Shown here: one piece after another, positions 1 through 6,117 of the stretch | Layout of the letters: each line of letters starts with the position of its first letter | Position numbering within the stretch: the first letter of the stretch is position 1 | Virus record (IMG/VR): IMGVR_UViG_3300009506_000058 | Coordinates: 1-46,226 of that record | DNA length: 46,226 bases | Strand: one strand, 5' to 3' | From: a virus | Position numbers and translations under genes: made by a program | Notes under the pieces: generated by a model | What the model was told of the DNA's origin: nothing | The model's input: only the letters and a program-made list of their open reading frames with translations | Databases searched by the model: none

Positions 1-87
1 GTACTCCGGATGGTCCTTCACCGAGGGGTTGGCCTTGGACCACCAGAAGTCGGTGCGGCACTTCCAGCAGATCGCATCGCGCTTCAT
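1..87 (-). CDS. N-terminal part of a small zinc-ribbon-like protein, running off the window start
   Basis: Twenty-nine codons are open from an ATG at 87 to the window edge. The start is supported by a GGAGGTGAG ribosome binding site and by a four-base ATGA overlap with the stop of the upstream 98-residue gene. Residues 7-10 are CWKC, half of a possible zinc ribbon. If the window is circular, the frame continues without a shift from base 1 into base 46226 and ends at 46062, giving a protein of 83 residues whose second half is encoded by the 144-base repeat. The function is unknown. The overlap chain on both sides argues that this is a real gene in a minus-strand operon. Confidence 0.6.
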   Translation of the reverse strand, partial: MKRDAICWKCRTDFWWSKANPSVKDHPEY

Positions 88-380
88 TCGATCTCACCTC
101 CTCTCATGAAGATCTGGTGGACCCGGATGCTAACCCGGGCGCACCGGCGGACGAGCCGGGCCAGTTCTTCGACGGCCTCGTGGTCCTCGTCCTCGGTCTT
201 GAGTTTCGTCTTCGACATCCAATGGCGCATGAGGTTCAGGGCCTCCACCAGTTCTCCCAGACCGTTATCGACGTTCGTCATCCCGGCCTGGAGTTTCGGG
301 TGGACCTTGAGGAGCCCCGCGTCAGCGGAGGAATGTCTCCTCCGGACCCGTTTCAGCATCCCGATGGTCTTGGGTGGCAT
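84..380 (-). CDS. Small charged helical protein, unknown function
   Basis: A 98-residue reading frame starts at an ATG preceded by GGGAGGTGAG. It has a basic N-terminus (KRVRRRH at 10-16) and a long, mostly helical, charged second half, with no recognisable catalytic motif or membrane segment. It overlaps the upstream 62-residue gene by 59 bases and the downstream zinc-ribbon gene by four (ATGA), which is the usual packing of a translationally coupled phage operon. I do not recognise the family. Confidence 0.6.
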   Translation of the reverse strand: MPPKTIGMLKRVRRRHSSADAGLLKVHPKLQAGMTNVDNGLGELVEALNLMRHWMSKTKLKTEDEDHEAVEELARLVRRCARVSIRVHQIFMRGGEIE

Positions 381-510
381 CAGATCTCACCTCCCGCAGT
401 AGCCTCTCGGTCTCGTCGATCAGGTTCTCCATTTGGTCCACCATCCGGACCAGAGCCGCCCGGAGGCGGGTGTTCTCGTGGACCAGATCGACCATCTGTT
501 TTGCGGTCAA
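322..510 (-). CDS. Small coiled-coil protein with TTG start, unknown function
   Basis: The 62-residue product begins at a TTG whose bases overlap the TGA stop of the gene before it (TTGA) and which follows a purine-rich GGAGGGGGG. The body (LVHENTRLRAAL, then LIDETERLLREV) has a heptad-like spacing of leucines and alternating charge, so a short coiled coil is likely. An ATG five codons later is an alternative start. The same frame is open upstream to 921, but that upstream stretch is read in the wrong frame for the repeat module, so I do not extend the gene. Function is unknown. Confidence 0.5.
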   Translation of the reverse strand: MTAKQMVDLVHENTRLRAALVRMVDQMENLIDETERLLREVRSDATQDHRDAETGPEETFLR

Positions 511-921
511 GACCCGCCCCCCTCCTTCGCTTTGGTGTTGCGGGTGACGATGACGCGGACGGGTTGCGTCCCTTCGTAGGCGTGCCCCTTCAATAAAAGA
601 GTTGCGCACTGTGCATTTTCGTGGAGAGGAAGCGGGTGCATAAGATCGCAATCCCACACCGCCAGGACCTCGGGGGTGTCGGAGAGGATGCATACAGGCG
701 GCGCGACCGTGCATACCGATTACCGTAAAATCGCGGACCCACTCCCGCGCCTTCGCCACTACCGCCGCCAGCTTGTCGCGCTCGGCCTCCGCTTCCTCCC
801 GCGCACGCTCGGAGGCGGCGAGGCGGGAACGTAGCCGTTTCTCTACCCACTCGTTAAATGGGTTCTTCTTGTTGGCCCTATCAACAGACCCGCCTTTTCC
901 TGCGTTGTATCTGTCGTTCAT
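507..921 (-). pseudogene. Coiled-coil protein fused to the repeat-encoded module, frame broken near 690
   Basis: From the ATG at 921 (ATGA overlap with the upstream zinc ribbon) the first 75 or so codons give a basic N-terminus and a charged coiled coil (SERAREEAEAERDKLAAVVAK). From 689 downward the natural-looking protein is in another frame: ILSDTPEVLAVWDCDLM and onward to a TGA at 507-509. That frame has no start codon of its own between a TAA at 720-722 and an internal GTG. Removing one base at about 690 would join both parts into one protein of roughly 137 residues. The break coincides exactly with the edge of the 144-base repeat, so it may be an assembly fault, a recombination scar or a real frameshift. 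The second copy of the module at 46062-46226 is intact. Confidence 0.5.
546..689. repeat. 144-base direct repeat, copy 1
   Basis: These 144 bases are identical to 46083-46226 by direct reading; the preceding bases differ (545 is T, 46082 is G). The repeat encodes, on the minus strand, a module of about 48 residues that begins ILSDTPEVLAV and ends RVIV. The sequences on both sides of the two copies are unrelated. Confidence 0.95.
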
Positions 922-1151
922 GCTTGGTCTCCTTTACCCTGAGGACGTGTTCCGACGGGAGTTTCCCCTGATTTCTTGATTTGGGCCTCCAGACGGAGGA
1001 TTTTATCGGTCAGATAATTGAGTTTTCCCGCCCTTACCAGGTCTGTTTCATGGACCGTTACGCATGCCTTGCAAATGAGGCTGATTTCTCCATTTTCGAA
1101 GACATAGAATGCCCTCTTGCCGCAATTGGCGCAGGAATAGGTGTATGCCAT
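918..1151 (-). CDS. Zinc-ribbon protein
   Basis: The 77-residue product carries two knuckles, CANC at residues 7-10 and CKAC at 27-30, arranged as a treble-clef or rubredoxin-like zinc ribbon. The C-terminal half is helical and charged. The start ATG follows GAGGAT, and the stop overlaps the next start as ATGA. Such small ribbons in phages bind nucleic acid or host proteins; no specific role can be assigned here. Confidence 0.7.
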   Translation of the reverse strand: MAYTYSCANCGKRAFYVFENGEISLICKACVTVHETDLVRAGKLNYLTDKILRLEAQIKKSGETPVGTRPQGKGDQA

Positions 1152-1154
1152 TTT

Positions 1155-1304
1155 CTATCCTCTTCCCTGGGCCCAGACCCTCCAGTTGTAGTAGATGGCT
1201 ATAACGGCCAGGCAGAAATCTTCTTTGGTGAAGGGAAATACCACAATTGACGCTACGGCGATTCCGGCCATGGCTCCTGCTGCTATATGGGGAATGTTCT
1301 TCAT
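1155..1304 (-). CDS. Small membrane protein (49 residues)
   Basis: A short frame starts at an ATG preceded by TAGGAGG at ideal spacing. It encodes a lysine, a hydrophobic segment (GAMAGIAVASIVVF, residues 11-24), a short charged turn and a second hydrophobic stretch (FCLAVIAIYY, 30-39). It could insert once or as a hairpin in the inner membrane. It ends three bases before the start of the zinc-ribbon gene. Function is unknown; a role in superinfection exclusion or lysis is possible but not shown. Confidence 0.55.
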   Translation of the reverse strand: MKNIPHIAAGAMAGIAVASIVVFPFTKEDFCLAVIAIYYNWRVWAQGRG

Positions 1305-1315
1305 GATCAATCCTC

Positions 1316-1549
1316 CTAGAATTTGGTCCAAACGACGGGGGGGTTGGGATTGGGTATCATTACGTACCTGTCCTTGATTAGGATCATGAATATGTCTTCC
1401 GGGTGTCTTTTGGCTTCATGCTTGGCTTTTACCATGGCTGAAGAAATCGTATTGAAGGCTTCGGTGATTTCCACTTCTCCGTCTTCCCTGTGAATCCTCA
1501 TGACGATGTATTTCTTTGGACTGTCGATCAGTTCCTTGGTCATTCTCAT
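1316..1549 (-). CDS. Small protein, paralogue of the gene at 1605-1838
   Basis: The 77-residue protein shares length and pattern with its upstream neighbour: a Y-x-V-M near the start, an aromatic AF in the middle, an A-rich helix, a hydrophobic strand (FMILIKD) and a closing NPNP followed by VVW. The pair therefore looks like a tandem duplication of one small alpha/beta domain. I do not recognise the family. Confidence 0.65.
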   Translation of the reverse strand: MRMTKELIDSPKKYIVMRIHREDGEVEITEAFNTISSAMVKAKHEAKRHPEDIFMILIKDRYVMIPNPNPPVVWTKF

Positions 1550-1604
1550 GGTGTTTTCTCTCTTTCTGGGGTTGATCTTTAGGAATTTCCTGGAATTTCC
1601 TTGA

Positions 1605-1838
1605 TTATTCGTATGGGAAGTATCTCCAGATGAATCTGGGGTTTGGATTCGCTTCCACCACGCCTTTCTTCTTCAAGAGGATGTAGCGGTTTCCAGGATT
1701 GTTTTGGGCTGCCACCTCCGCAAATTTCATCGCCGTCGCCTTGTTCATGAAAGCCCAGGTTGTCCTCGGGGCCTTTCCTGGTTCCTTTTTCATGACCCAG
1801 TAAATCTTGTTGTCGGTGATTTTGTATGATTCTGTCAT
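1605..1838 (-). CDS. Small protein, paralogue of the gene at 1316-1549
   Basis: The start chosen is the ATG at 1838, which follows AAGGAGGAGAAA; an upstream in-frame ATG at 1853 lies inside that ribosome binding region and is unlikely. The product is 77 residues, the same length as its neighbour, with YWVM near the start, NPG before a strand (RYILLKK) and NPNPRFIW at the end. It is the first gene of the leftward operon, 21 bases downstream of the promoter's -10 box. Function is unknown. Confidence 0.65.
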   Translation of the reverse strand: MTESYKITDNKIYWVMKKEPGKAPRTTWAFMNKATAMKFAEVAAQNNPGNRYILLKKKGVVEANPNPRFIWRYFPYE

Positions 1839-1858
1839 TTTCTCCTCCTTCAAGATGT

Positions 1859-1886
1859 GTTATCGCCCTGTGGGCGGGGGAGTCAA
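1859..1886 (-). promoter_or_regulatory. Sigma70-like promoter of the leftward operon
   Basis: On the minus strand TTGACT (1886-1881) is followed after 16 bases by GATAAC (1864-1859). It lies just upstream of the first leftward gene (start 1838) and back to back with a rightward promoter at 1950-1979. The spacing is one base short of ideal. Confidence 0.5.
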
Positions 1887-1949
1887 CGATCTCTGCAATG
1901 ATGCAGCAAACATAACGAACCAGGGTTAGAAGAACGATTTCGAATTCCC

Positions 1950-1979
1950 TTGACAGGGGATGTAGGGAAGGAGTATATA
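1950..1979 (+). promoter_or_regulatory. Strong sigma70-like promoter for the gene at 2043
   Basis: A perfect TTGACA (1950-1955) and TATATA (1974-1979) are separated by 18 bases, about 60 bases upstream of the start at 2043. This fits transcription by the host vegetative polymerase. Confidence 0.65.
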
Positions 1980-2042
1980 TCTCCTGGTCTCGGACTTCGA
2001 GGATGGGTCCTGGTGAATCTCTCGATTCGTGAGGTTGGATGA

Positions 2043-2429
2043 ATGGCTACTGATCGTAGTCCAGATGTTAAGAAGATCAATGATAATCATTTGGAGCAGT
2101 CTAAGAGGATAAGTGATATAATAGATGAGGCGATAGACAGCCTCTCCCGCGCAAATAGGCTCGGTAACGAAAAGAAAATCAAGCTCTTGGCTCAACTTGT
2201 TCGGGCCCAAGCTGAACTCGTACGAACTCAACGAACCGTTACAGGACTTGATCAGGTCCAATCTACCATCAATGCCGGTGTGATCATCATTCCTGGTAAG
2301 GCCTCCGAAGGTGACTGGCATTCTCAGGCCCTTGGTGAGATTGAGAACGCCAAGCATCTTGTCATTGAGGCTTCGCAGGTAAATCACGAACGACACCCCT
2401 TGGATCAAAAAAGGGGCGAGGAGGAGTGA
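2043..2429 (+). CDS. Candidate terminase small subunit
   Basis: The 128-residue protein starts at an ATG with GAGG eight bases upstream and is transcribed from its own TTGACA/TATATA promoter. Residues 5-70 are strongly helical and charged, which would suit an oligomerising domain. Near the C-terminus stands GVIIIPGKASEGDW (residues 79-92), which resembles the V-V-P-G/acidic-D-W motif often seen near the C-terminus of small terminases. It lies 1.8 kb before TerL but is separated from it by two leftward genes, which is unusual. Without a homology search this remains a suggestion; a DNA-binding regulator is the main alternative. Confidence 0.45.
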   Translation: MATDRSPDVKKINDNHLEQSKRISDIIDEAIDSLSRANRLGNEKKIKLLAQLVRAQAELVRTQRTVTGLDQVQSTINAGVIIIPGKASEGDWHSQALGEIENAKHLVIEASQVNHERHPLDQKRGEEE

Positions 2430-2444
2430 TCCTCCTCCCCGCCC
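2407..2444 (-). terminator. Rho-independent terminator of the leftward pair, overlapping the convergent gene end
   Basis: The inverted repeat at 2413-2444 (GGGGCGAGGAGGA against TCCTCCTCCCCGCCC) is followed on the minus strand by six T residues (2412-2407). It ends the leftward transcript of 3339-2468. It also overlaps the last codons of the rightward gene ending at 2429 and may slow both polymerases. Confidence 0.7.
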
Positions 2445-2467
2445 TGTCCCCGTTCTAGGTACCGCTC

Positions 2468-2893
2468 CTAGAAGGGGAGCTGCCCGCTGGTCCGGGCAGT
2501 GTTGGGGTTCTGGGTTCCGCCCTGTTGCTCCTGGTTGCGGAACTCCTGGATGCGGGCCTGCCCTTCCGGCGACGCCCAGAACTTCGCCATGTAGATGTCG
2601 TGGCTTCTGACCGCCTTGTGGAGGTCCTTCAGCCACGCCTCGTCGATCTTGCCGTGGATGGCCTTGATCACGAGATCGGCGAAGAAGGGCGCGCCGCTGC
2701 CGTTGCGGTCGCTGAGCTTGGTCCTGGACTTGATGATTGACACGTAGTTGGCCACCACGGTGCTGTCAACCTTGTTGTCCTTCGCCAGTGCCTTCAGCGC
2801 CTCGGTGGCCTCGGTGATCGTGGGGCCCTGGTACTGCAGCTCCTTGGTGAGCGCGCTGGTGGTGTCGGGTGCCTTGTTGGTTTCGCTGGACAT
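2468..2893 (-). CDS. Unknown protein with SSB-like C-terminal tip
   Basis: The start at 2893 is set by AAGGAG seven bases before the ATG; the open frame extends upstream to 3001 but that part covers a hairpin and is not coding. The 141-residue product is helical in its middle, becomes rich in Q, N and T after residue 120 and ends GQLPF. The last residues recall the tip of single-strand-binding proteins, but the acidic run is missing. It lies downstream of the 122-residue gene in a two-gene leftward unit. I do not recognise the family. Confidence 0.6.
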   Translation of the reverse strand: MSSETNKAPDTTSALTKELQYQGPTITEATEALKALAKDNKVDSTVVANYVSIIKSRTKLSDRNGSGAPFFADLVIKAIHGKIDEAWLKDLHKAVRSHDIYMAKFWASPEGQARIQEFRNQEQQGGTQNPNTARTSGQLPF

Positions 2894-2927
2894 GATATAA
2901 CTCCTTGTAAAGAGTGAATGTTGAAGA

Positions 2928-2962
2928 GGGGCGGCCCGCCCCCCGAAGGGGCGGGACGGCCC
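2928..2962 (-). promoter_or_regulatory. Intergenic hairpin with UUCG loop
   Basis: On the minus strand CCCGCCCC (2955-2948) and GGGGCGGG (2942-2935) pair around UUCGG, with further pairing outside. It sits between the stop at 2971 and the ribosome binding site of the gene starting at 2893. There is no T run, so it is more likely an mRNA stabilising or processing element than a terminator. Confidence 0.6.
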
Positions 2963-2970
2963 GGTGGATG

Positions 2971-3339
2971 CTACGCCAGCATGGCGTAGACGGCCATGCA
3001 CTTGTTGTTGACCGTGCTCAGGATCTCGCGGGTGTGTTGGATGTCGTCGGGGTCCTGGAACTCGTCGTCGTCCTCATAGGTCTGGATGAGGGCGTTGACG
3101 CTGTCCAGGTTGATCATGCTGACGCTCTGTCTGTCCAGCCAGCGGAGGTTGACCAGGACGGTCGTGTAGACGGCACCAGGCGTGGTGAGGATGCGCCTGA
3201 TATCGTCCCTGGCGTTGGTGAGCATCCCGGTGGCGATGCTGTTCTCGTCCCCGAAGGCGACCAGCAACCTACTGATGTTGGAAGCCACCATGCTCAGCGT
3301 ATCCTGCCGGTAGAACTGGGTAAGTAGTTCGATCCACAT
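2971..3339 (-). CDS. Unknown helical protein
   Basis: The 122-residue product begins at an ATG with AAGGAG at good spacing. It is predicted to be nearly all helical, with an acidic patch (YEDDDEFQDPDD, residues 88-99). No signal peptide, membrane segment or catalytic motif is visible. It is the first gene of a two-gene leftward unit and is preceded by a strong UUCG hairpin. Function is unknown. Confidence 0.6.
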   Translation of the reverse strand: MWIELLTQFYRQDTLSMVASNISRLLVAFGDENSIATGMLTNARDDIRRILTTPGAVYTTVLVNLRWLDRQSVSMINLDSVNALIQTYEDDDEFQDPDDIQHTREILSTVNNKCMAVYAMLA

Positions 3340-3369
3340 GACATAACTCCTTTAACCTGTTGCAAGTGA

Positions 3370-3398
3370 CTGGCTCTCCCCCCGAAGGGGGGAGCCAG
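3370..3398 (-). promoter_or_regulatory. Leader hairpin with UUCG loop
   Basis: CTGGCTCCCCCC and GGGGGGAGAGCCAG pair with a single bulged base around UUCG when read on the minus strand. It lies about 20 bases upstream of the ribosome binding site of the gene starting at 3339 and has the same design as the hairpin at 2928-2962. Confidence 0.65.
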
Positions 3399-3572
3399 GC
3401 ACGGAGTTGCCCATGTCCTCCTCCGGCCACCCCCAGACACGTCCTCCTGTTGAGTCCCCTACCGGAGGTGCCTAGGGTGCCTTTGTAGCCTCTACGTTTT
3501 TGTTGGTGTCCCCTCTCTCGATTTTCCCTTGTTTTTTGACGTCAAGTATGTATTCTGCCTTTGGAGGTGGAG
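3399..3572. other. Non-coding gap before the virion operon
   Basis: I find no convincing gene between the hairpin at 3370-3398 and the start at 3573. The gap must hold the promoter of the 27 kb rightward operon and probably that of the leftward pair, but no textbook sigma70 pair is visible on either strand. It contains the motif at 3528-3557 that recurs at 36537-36567. Confidence 0.5.
3528..3557 (+). promoter_or_regulatory. Candidate promoter or operator motif, copy 1
   Basis: CTTG, a T-rich run, then GTCAAG-n-AT-n-TA-n-TCTG ends 15 bases before the first gene of the virion operon. The same arrangement occurs at 36537-36567 before another rightward gene. It could be a non-standard promoter or the site of a phage regulator. 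TTGACGTCAA inside it is a perfect palindrome. Confidence 0.4.
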
Positions 3573-3773
3573 ATGAGGTTCAAGAGCAGCATATTGAGGG
3601 CCAGTGGTGTGACGTCTGGTTTGGTGAGTGTGAGGAAGGCGTGGTCGATGCCGAGTTTCTCGAATCGGCTGGGTCGGGTACGGGTGAGGTCGAATTTGTT
3701 GGCGGCTGGTGAGCACAAGAGTGTCATTTTGGGTCGTAGGATGGGTTTCAAGACGGGGAAGGTGATGCGGTGA
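3573..3773 (+). CDS. Small basic protein, unknown
   Basis: The ATG at 3573 is preceded by GGAGGTGGAG; a TTG at 3561 in the same frame is less likely. The 66-residue product is rich in R, K and S with few acidic residues, as expected for a nucleic-acid-binding or virion-associated peptide. Its TGA overlaps the GTG of the next gene (GTGA). An antisense frame covers the same bases, but the overlap with the following zinc-ribbon gene favours this strand. Function is unknown. Confidence 0.45.
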   Translation: MRFKSSILRASGVTSGLVSVRKAWSMPSFSNRLGRVRVRSNLLAAGEHKSVILGRRMGFKTGKVMR

Positions 3774-3952
3774 GCGCGGGTCATCCTGGTTGGCAGTGTC
3801 CGAATTGTGGCGGCAGGAGGTTTGTGGTGGCGTACGTTGACAAGTTCGAGTGCCAGCGTTGTGGTCATTTCTGGGCAGGGGATCAGTTGCTGAGGTATTG
3901 GCGGGGCCTCATGGAAGCCGAAGAGGCCTTTACCAGGCCCTGGAGGGGATGA
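3770..3952 (+). CDS. Zinc-ribbon protein
   Basis: Starting at a GTG that overlaps the previous stop, the 60-residue protein shows CPNC (residues 10-13) and CQRC (28-31), a classic zinc ribbon, then a helical tail. The stop overlaps the next ATG. It lies two genes before TerL, so a role in packaging or late transcription is possible but unproven. Confidence 0.65.
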   Translation: MSAGHPGWQCPNCGGRRFVVAYVDKFECQRCGHFWAGDQLLRYWRGLMEAEEAFTRPWRG

Positions 3953-4221
3953 TGGCGAAGTTGTATTCGTTGCAGACGAGGCCGGACCGGGTGTGGGTGG
4001 TAAGGGTGGATCCGACTTCGGTGGCGGCCATCGTGGATTATGGCGATGGGAAGATCTCGATCAACGGGAACACGCTGGAGGTCACGGATGTGAATCAGCA
4101 GGTGCAGGTGGCGGTGGAGGGGGACTGGATCATGCGTGACGAGGCCGGGGAGTTCTCTGTGACCGATGCGACCACCCTGCTCCAGAATTATTATATCTTG
4201 GGCATTCCCAAGGACATCTGA
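3949..4221 (+). CDS. Small beta-rich protein before TerL, unknown
   Basis: The start is the ATG at 3949 (ATGA overlap, GGAGGGG upstream); the open frame reaches back to 3850 but would overlap the zinc-ribbon gene. The 90-residue product alternates short strands (VWVVRVD, AAIVDYGDGKISING, VQVAVEGDW) and ends in a short helix. Its stop overlaps the TerL start by one base (TGATG). I do not recognise the family; the position does not make it a small terminase by itself. Confidence 0.55.
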   Translation: MMAKLYSLQTRPDRVWVVRVDPTSVAAIVDYGDGKISINGNTLEVTDVNQQVQVAVEGDWIMRDEAGEFSVTDATTLLQNYYILGIPKDI

Positions 4222-5669
4222 TGAAAGCTGTGGAGAGGGTCGTCTGGAAGCCCCAGCCGGGGCCGCAGACGGCGTTCATGCTGTGTCCTTATCGGGAAGT
4301 GCTTTACGGTGGGGCGGCCGGGGGTGGCAAGAGCGATGCTCTCATCGGGGATTTTGCGGCCGGTATCGAGCAATACGGTGGTAGTTGGCATGGGGTCCTG
4401 TGTCGGCGTTCGTTCCCCCAGCTGGCGGAGATCGAGAAGCGCTGTCTGGAGATCTTCAGTCCCCACTATGGGCCGGGGTCGTACAAGAGGAGCTCCCGCA
4501 CCTGGTTCTTCCATACCGCCAAGGGCCTGTCAACGCTGAAGTTGAGCAGCATCGATGACGACATCAAGGTCATTGATCATCAGGGACATCAGTACAGCTG
4601 GATTGGGATGGACGAAGCGACCCAGTGGCCGTCTGATGCGGTACTGGAGTACCTCATTACTCGTCTTCGCTCCCCGAAGGAAGTTGAGGGTCTTGGCCGT
4701 GGGGCTCCCACCTATGTCAGGCTCACAGCCAACCCTGGTGGCGTGGGCCACAACTGGGTCAAGGACAGGTTTCGGATCGGAGTGCAGGACCCCATGGTGC
4801 CCTTCGACGTGCGGGATTCCAAGGGCCGGGCCTACAAAAGGGTATTCATACCTGCGAAGCTGAAAGACAATCTCATCCTGATGAAAAACGATCCCATGTA
4901 CGAATCCGTGCTGGACGGGATCGCGGATCCGATTCTAAGGCGTGCCTTGCGTGACGGAGACTGGAATATCGCCGCGGGGGCGGCATTTCCGGAATTCAGG
5001 CCCGATATCCACGTCATGCCCCGCAGAATGGAGGTTCCGGGCGGCGTCAGGATGATCAGGTCCGTGGACTGGGGTTACGAGAGGCCGTATGGAGGGCTCT
5101 GGGGCTTTGGCAACTACGATGGGGACATGGAGATCTGCCACGAGCTCTACGGACAGGGGCCCAAGGTCAACCAGGGCAGCCGGGAGTCCCCCGAGGTCGT
5201 CCTGCACAAGATCCAGGAGATCGAAAAGCGCTTCGGCTGGGATGTGAAGAAGGCCTGGCTGGATCCCCAGTGCTGGGCCCAGGACGGCGGCACCACCATC
5301 TTCCAGATGCTGGGCGGACCCAAGATGCGCTGGGCCCCCTGGCCCAAGGGACCCGGCAGCAGGAAGATCCAGAAGCAGGTTGTCCACAAGTACCTCCAGG
5401 TGGTTAACGGTAAGCCGCGCTTGAGGATATGGGATTGCTGCCCCCACCTTATCCGCACACTGTCCACGGTGCCCCTGGACCCCCGCGATCCCGAGGATGT
5501 GGACTCGAACGCCGAGGACCACCTCTACGACGCCCTGCGCGGCATGCTGGCCGACATGATCATGCCCAACAGGAGCCAGCAGACCGGAAACATGCTGCTG
5601 GAGCTCGATCGCTTCTTTGGCGACGATACCCGGCGTAACGCGGGAAATCTGCCTTATGGCGGATGGTGA
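4221..5669 (+). CDS. terL: Terminase large subunit
   Basis: This 482-residue protein is the packaging motor and nuclease that cuts concatemers and pumps DNA into the prohead. The ATPase part shows a Walker A GGAAGGGKS at residues 30-38, a Walker B ending MDEA with D131-E132, and the coupling motif LTANPGG at 168-174. The RNase-H-like nuclease follows, with D283 in SVDWGYERP, D348 in WLDPQ and D433 in EDHLYDAL as the likely metal ligands. Length and order fit the family with Walker B and nuclease intact. It starts one base into the preceding stop and overlaps the next gene by 14 bases. Confidence 0.93.
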   Translation: MKAVERVVWKPQPGPQTAFMLCPYREVLYGGAAGGGKSDALIGDFAAGIEQYGGSWHGVLCRRSFPQLAEIEKRCLEIFSPHYGPGSYKRSSRTWFFHTAKGLSTLKLSSIDDDIKVIDHQGHQYSWIGMDEATQWPSDAVLEYLITRLRSPKEVEGLGRGAPTYVRLTANPGGVGHNWVKDRFRIGVQDPMVPFDVRDSKGRAYKRVFIPAKLKDNLILMKNDPMYESVLDGIADPILRRALRDGDWNIAAGAAFPEFRPDIHVMPRRMEVPGGVRMIRSVDWGYERPYGGLWGFGNYDGDMEICHELYGQGPKVNQGSRESPEVVLHKIQEIEKRFGWDVKKAWLDPQCWAQDGGTTIFQMLGGPKMRWAPWPKGPGSRKIQKQVVHKYLQVVNGKPRLRIWDCCPHLIRTLSTVPLDPRDPEDVDSNAEDHLYDALRGMLADMIMPNRSQQTGNMLLELDRFFGDDTRRNAGNLPYGGW

Positions 5670-6117
5670 GCATGTTGTCGTTAGGAACCCCCGCGGAGGG
5701 TGGCTGGTCACCGATCTCAGCGGAAAAGTCCGCACCAGCCGTCATCGGCTCAAGCACGCCCAGGATGCAGCAGAACGGATAAACCTTGGCCTGAAGCCGG
5801 TCTCCGAGGCCAGGCAGGTCCTGGCGGAGTGGCCGTTGCTGTTCTTTCGTCGTAAATCTTTCAAATCCACACCTTTCGTCATAGCGGACGCCAACGGCGT
5901 GATCATCAGGCGCTTCGGCGAAGAATGGAGAGCCAAATGGTGGCTCCGTGAGTACCTGAAGCGGCGCGAGTTGCGCAGCTCGGCCATGTTTCACGAGGAG
6001 GGCGACAAAGAACTGCTTGACTGGATCACCAGAAGGTGGAAGCTTTCCGACGAGTTGCTGGACTACGACAAGAGGGTCCAAGAGATAACGCGGTTGTTGA
6101 AGGCCGGACGCGGATGA
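5656..6117 (+). CDS. Small protein with DUF2188-like N-terminus
   Basis: The ATG at 5656 is preferred to 5617 because it overlaps TerL by only 14 bases and gives a folded-looking start. Residues 3-45 (HVVVRNPRGGWLVTDLSG, then an A-rich helix) resemble the small DUF2188 fold, in which a G-G-W and a following helix are typical. The remainder to residue 153 is basic and helical. It sits between TerL and portal, with an ATGA overlap to the latter, so it may belong to packaging or head assembly. The assignment is by eye only. Confidence 0.5.
   Translation: MADGEHVVVRNPRGGWLVTDLSGKVRTSRHRLKHAQDAAERINLGLKPVSEARQVLAEWPLLFFRRKSFKSTPFVIADANGVIIRRFGEEWRAKWWLREYLKRRELRSSAMFHEEGDKELLDWITRRWKLSDELLDYDKRVQEITRLLKAGRG

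Noticed and set aside
322-921. One open frame of 199 codons on the minus strand across the first repeat copy
   Set aside because: The middle part reads as R/P/S-rich nonsense, while another frame gives a natural protein that is repeated at the other end of the window with its own stop/start overlaps. I treat it as a broken gene plus a separate 62-residue gene.
1926-2636. Open frame of 236 codons on the minus strand
   Set aside because: It crosses a promoter, the terminator at 2407-2444 and the better-supported gene at 2043-2429, and its composition is not protein-like.
3542-3868. Antisense frame opposite the two small genes before TerL
   Set aside because: It lacks a ribosome binding site and conflicts with the GTGA-coupled basic protein and zinc ribbon on the plus strand.
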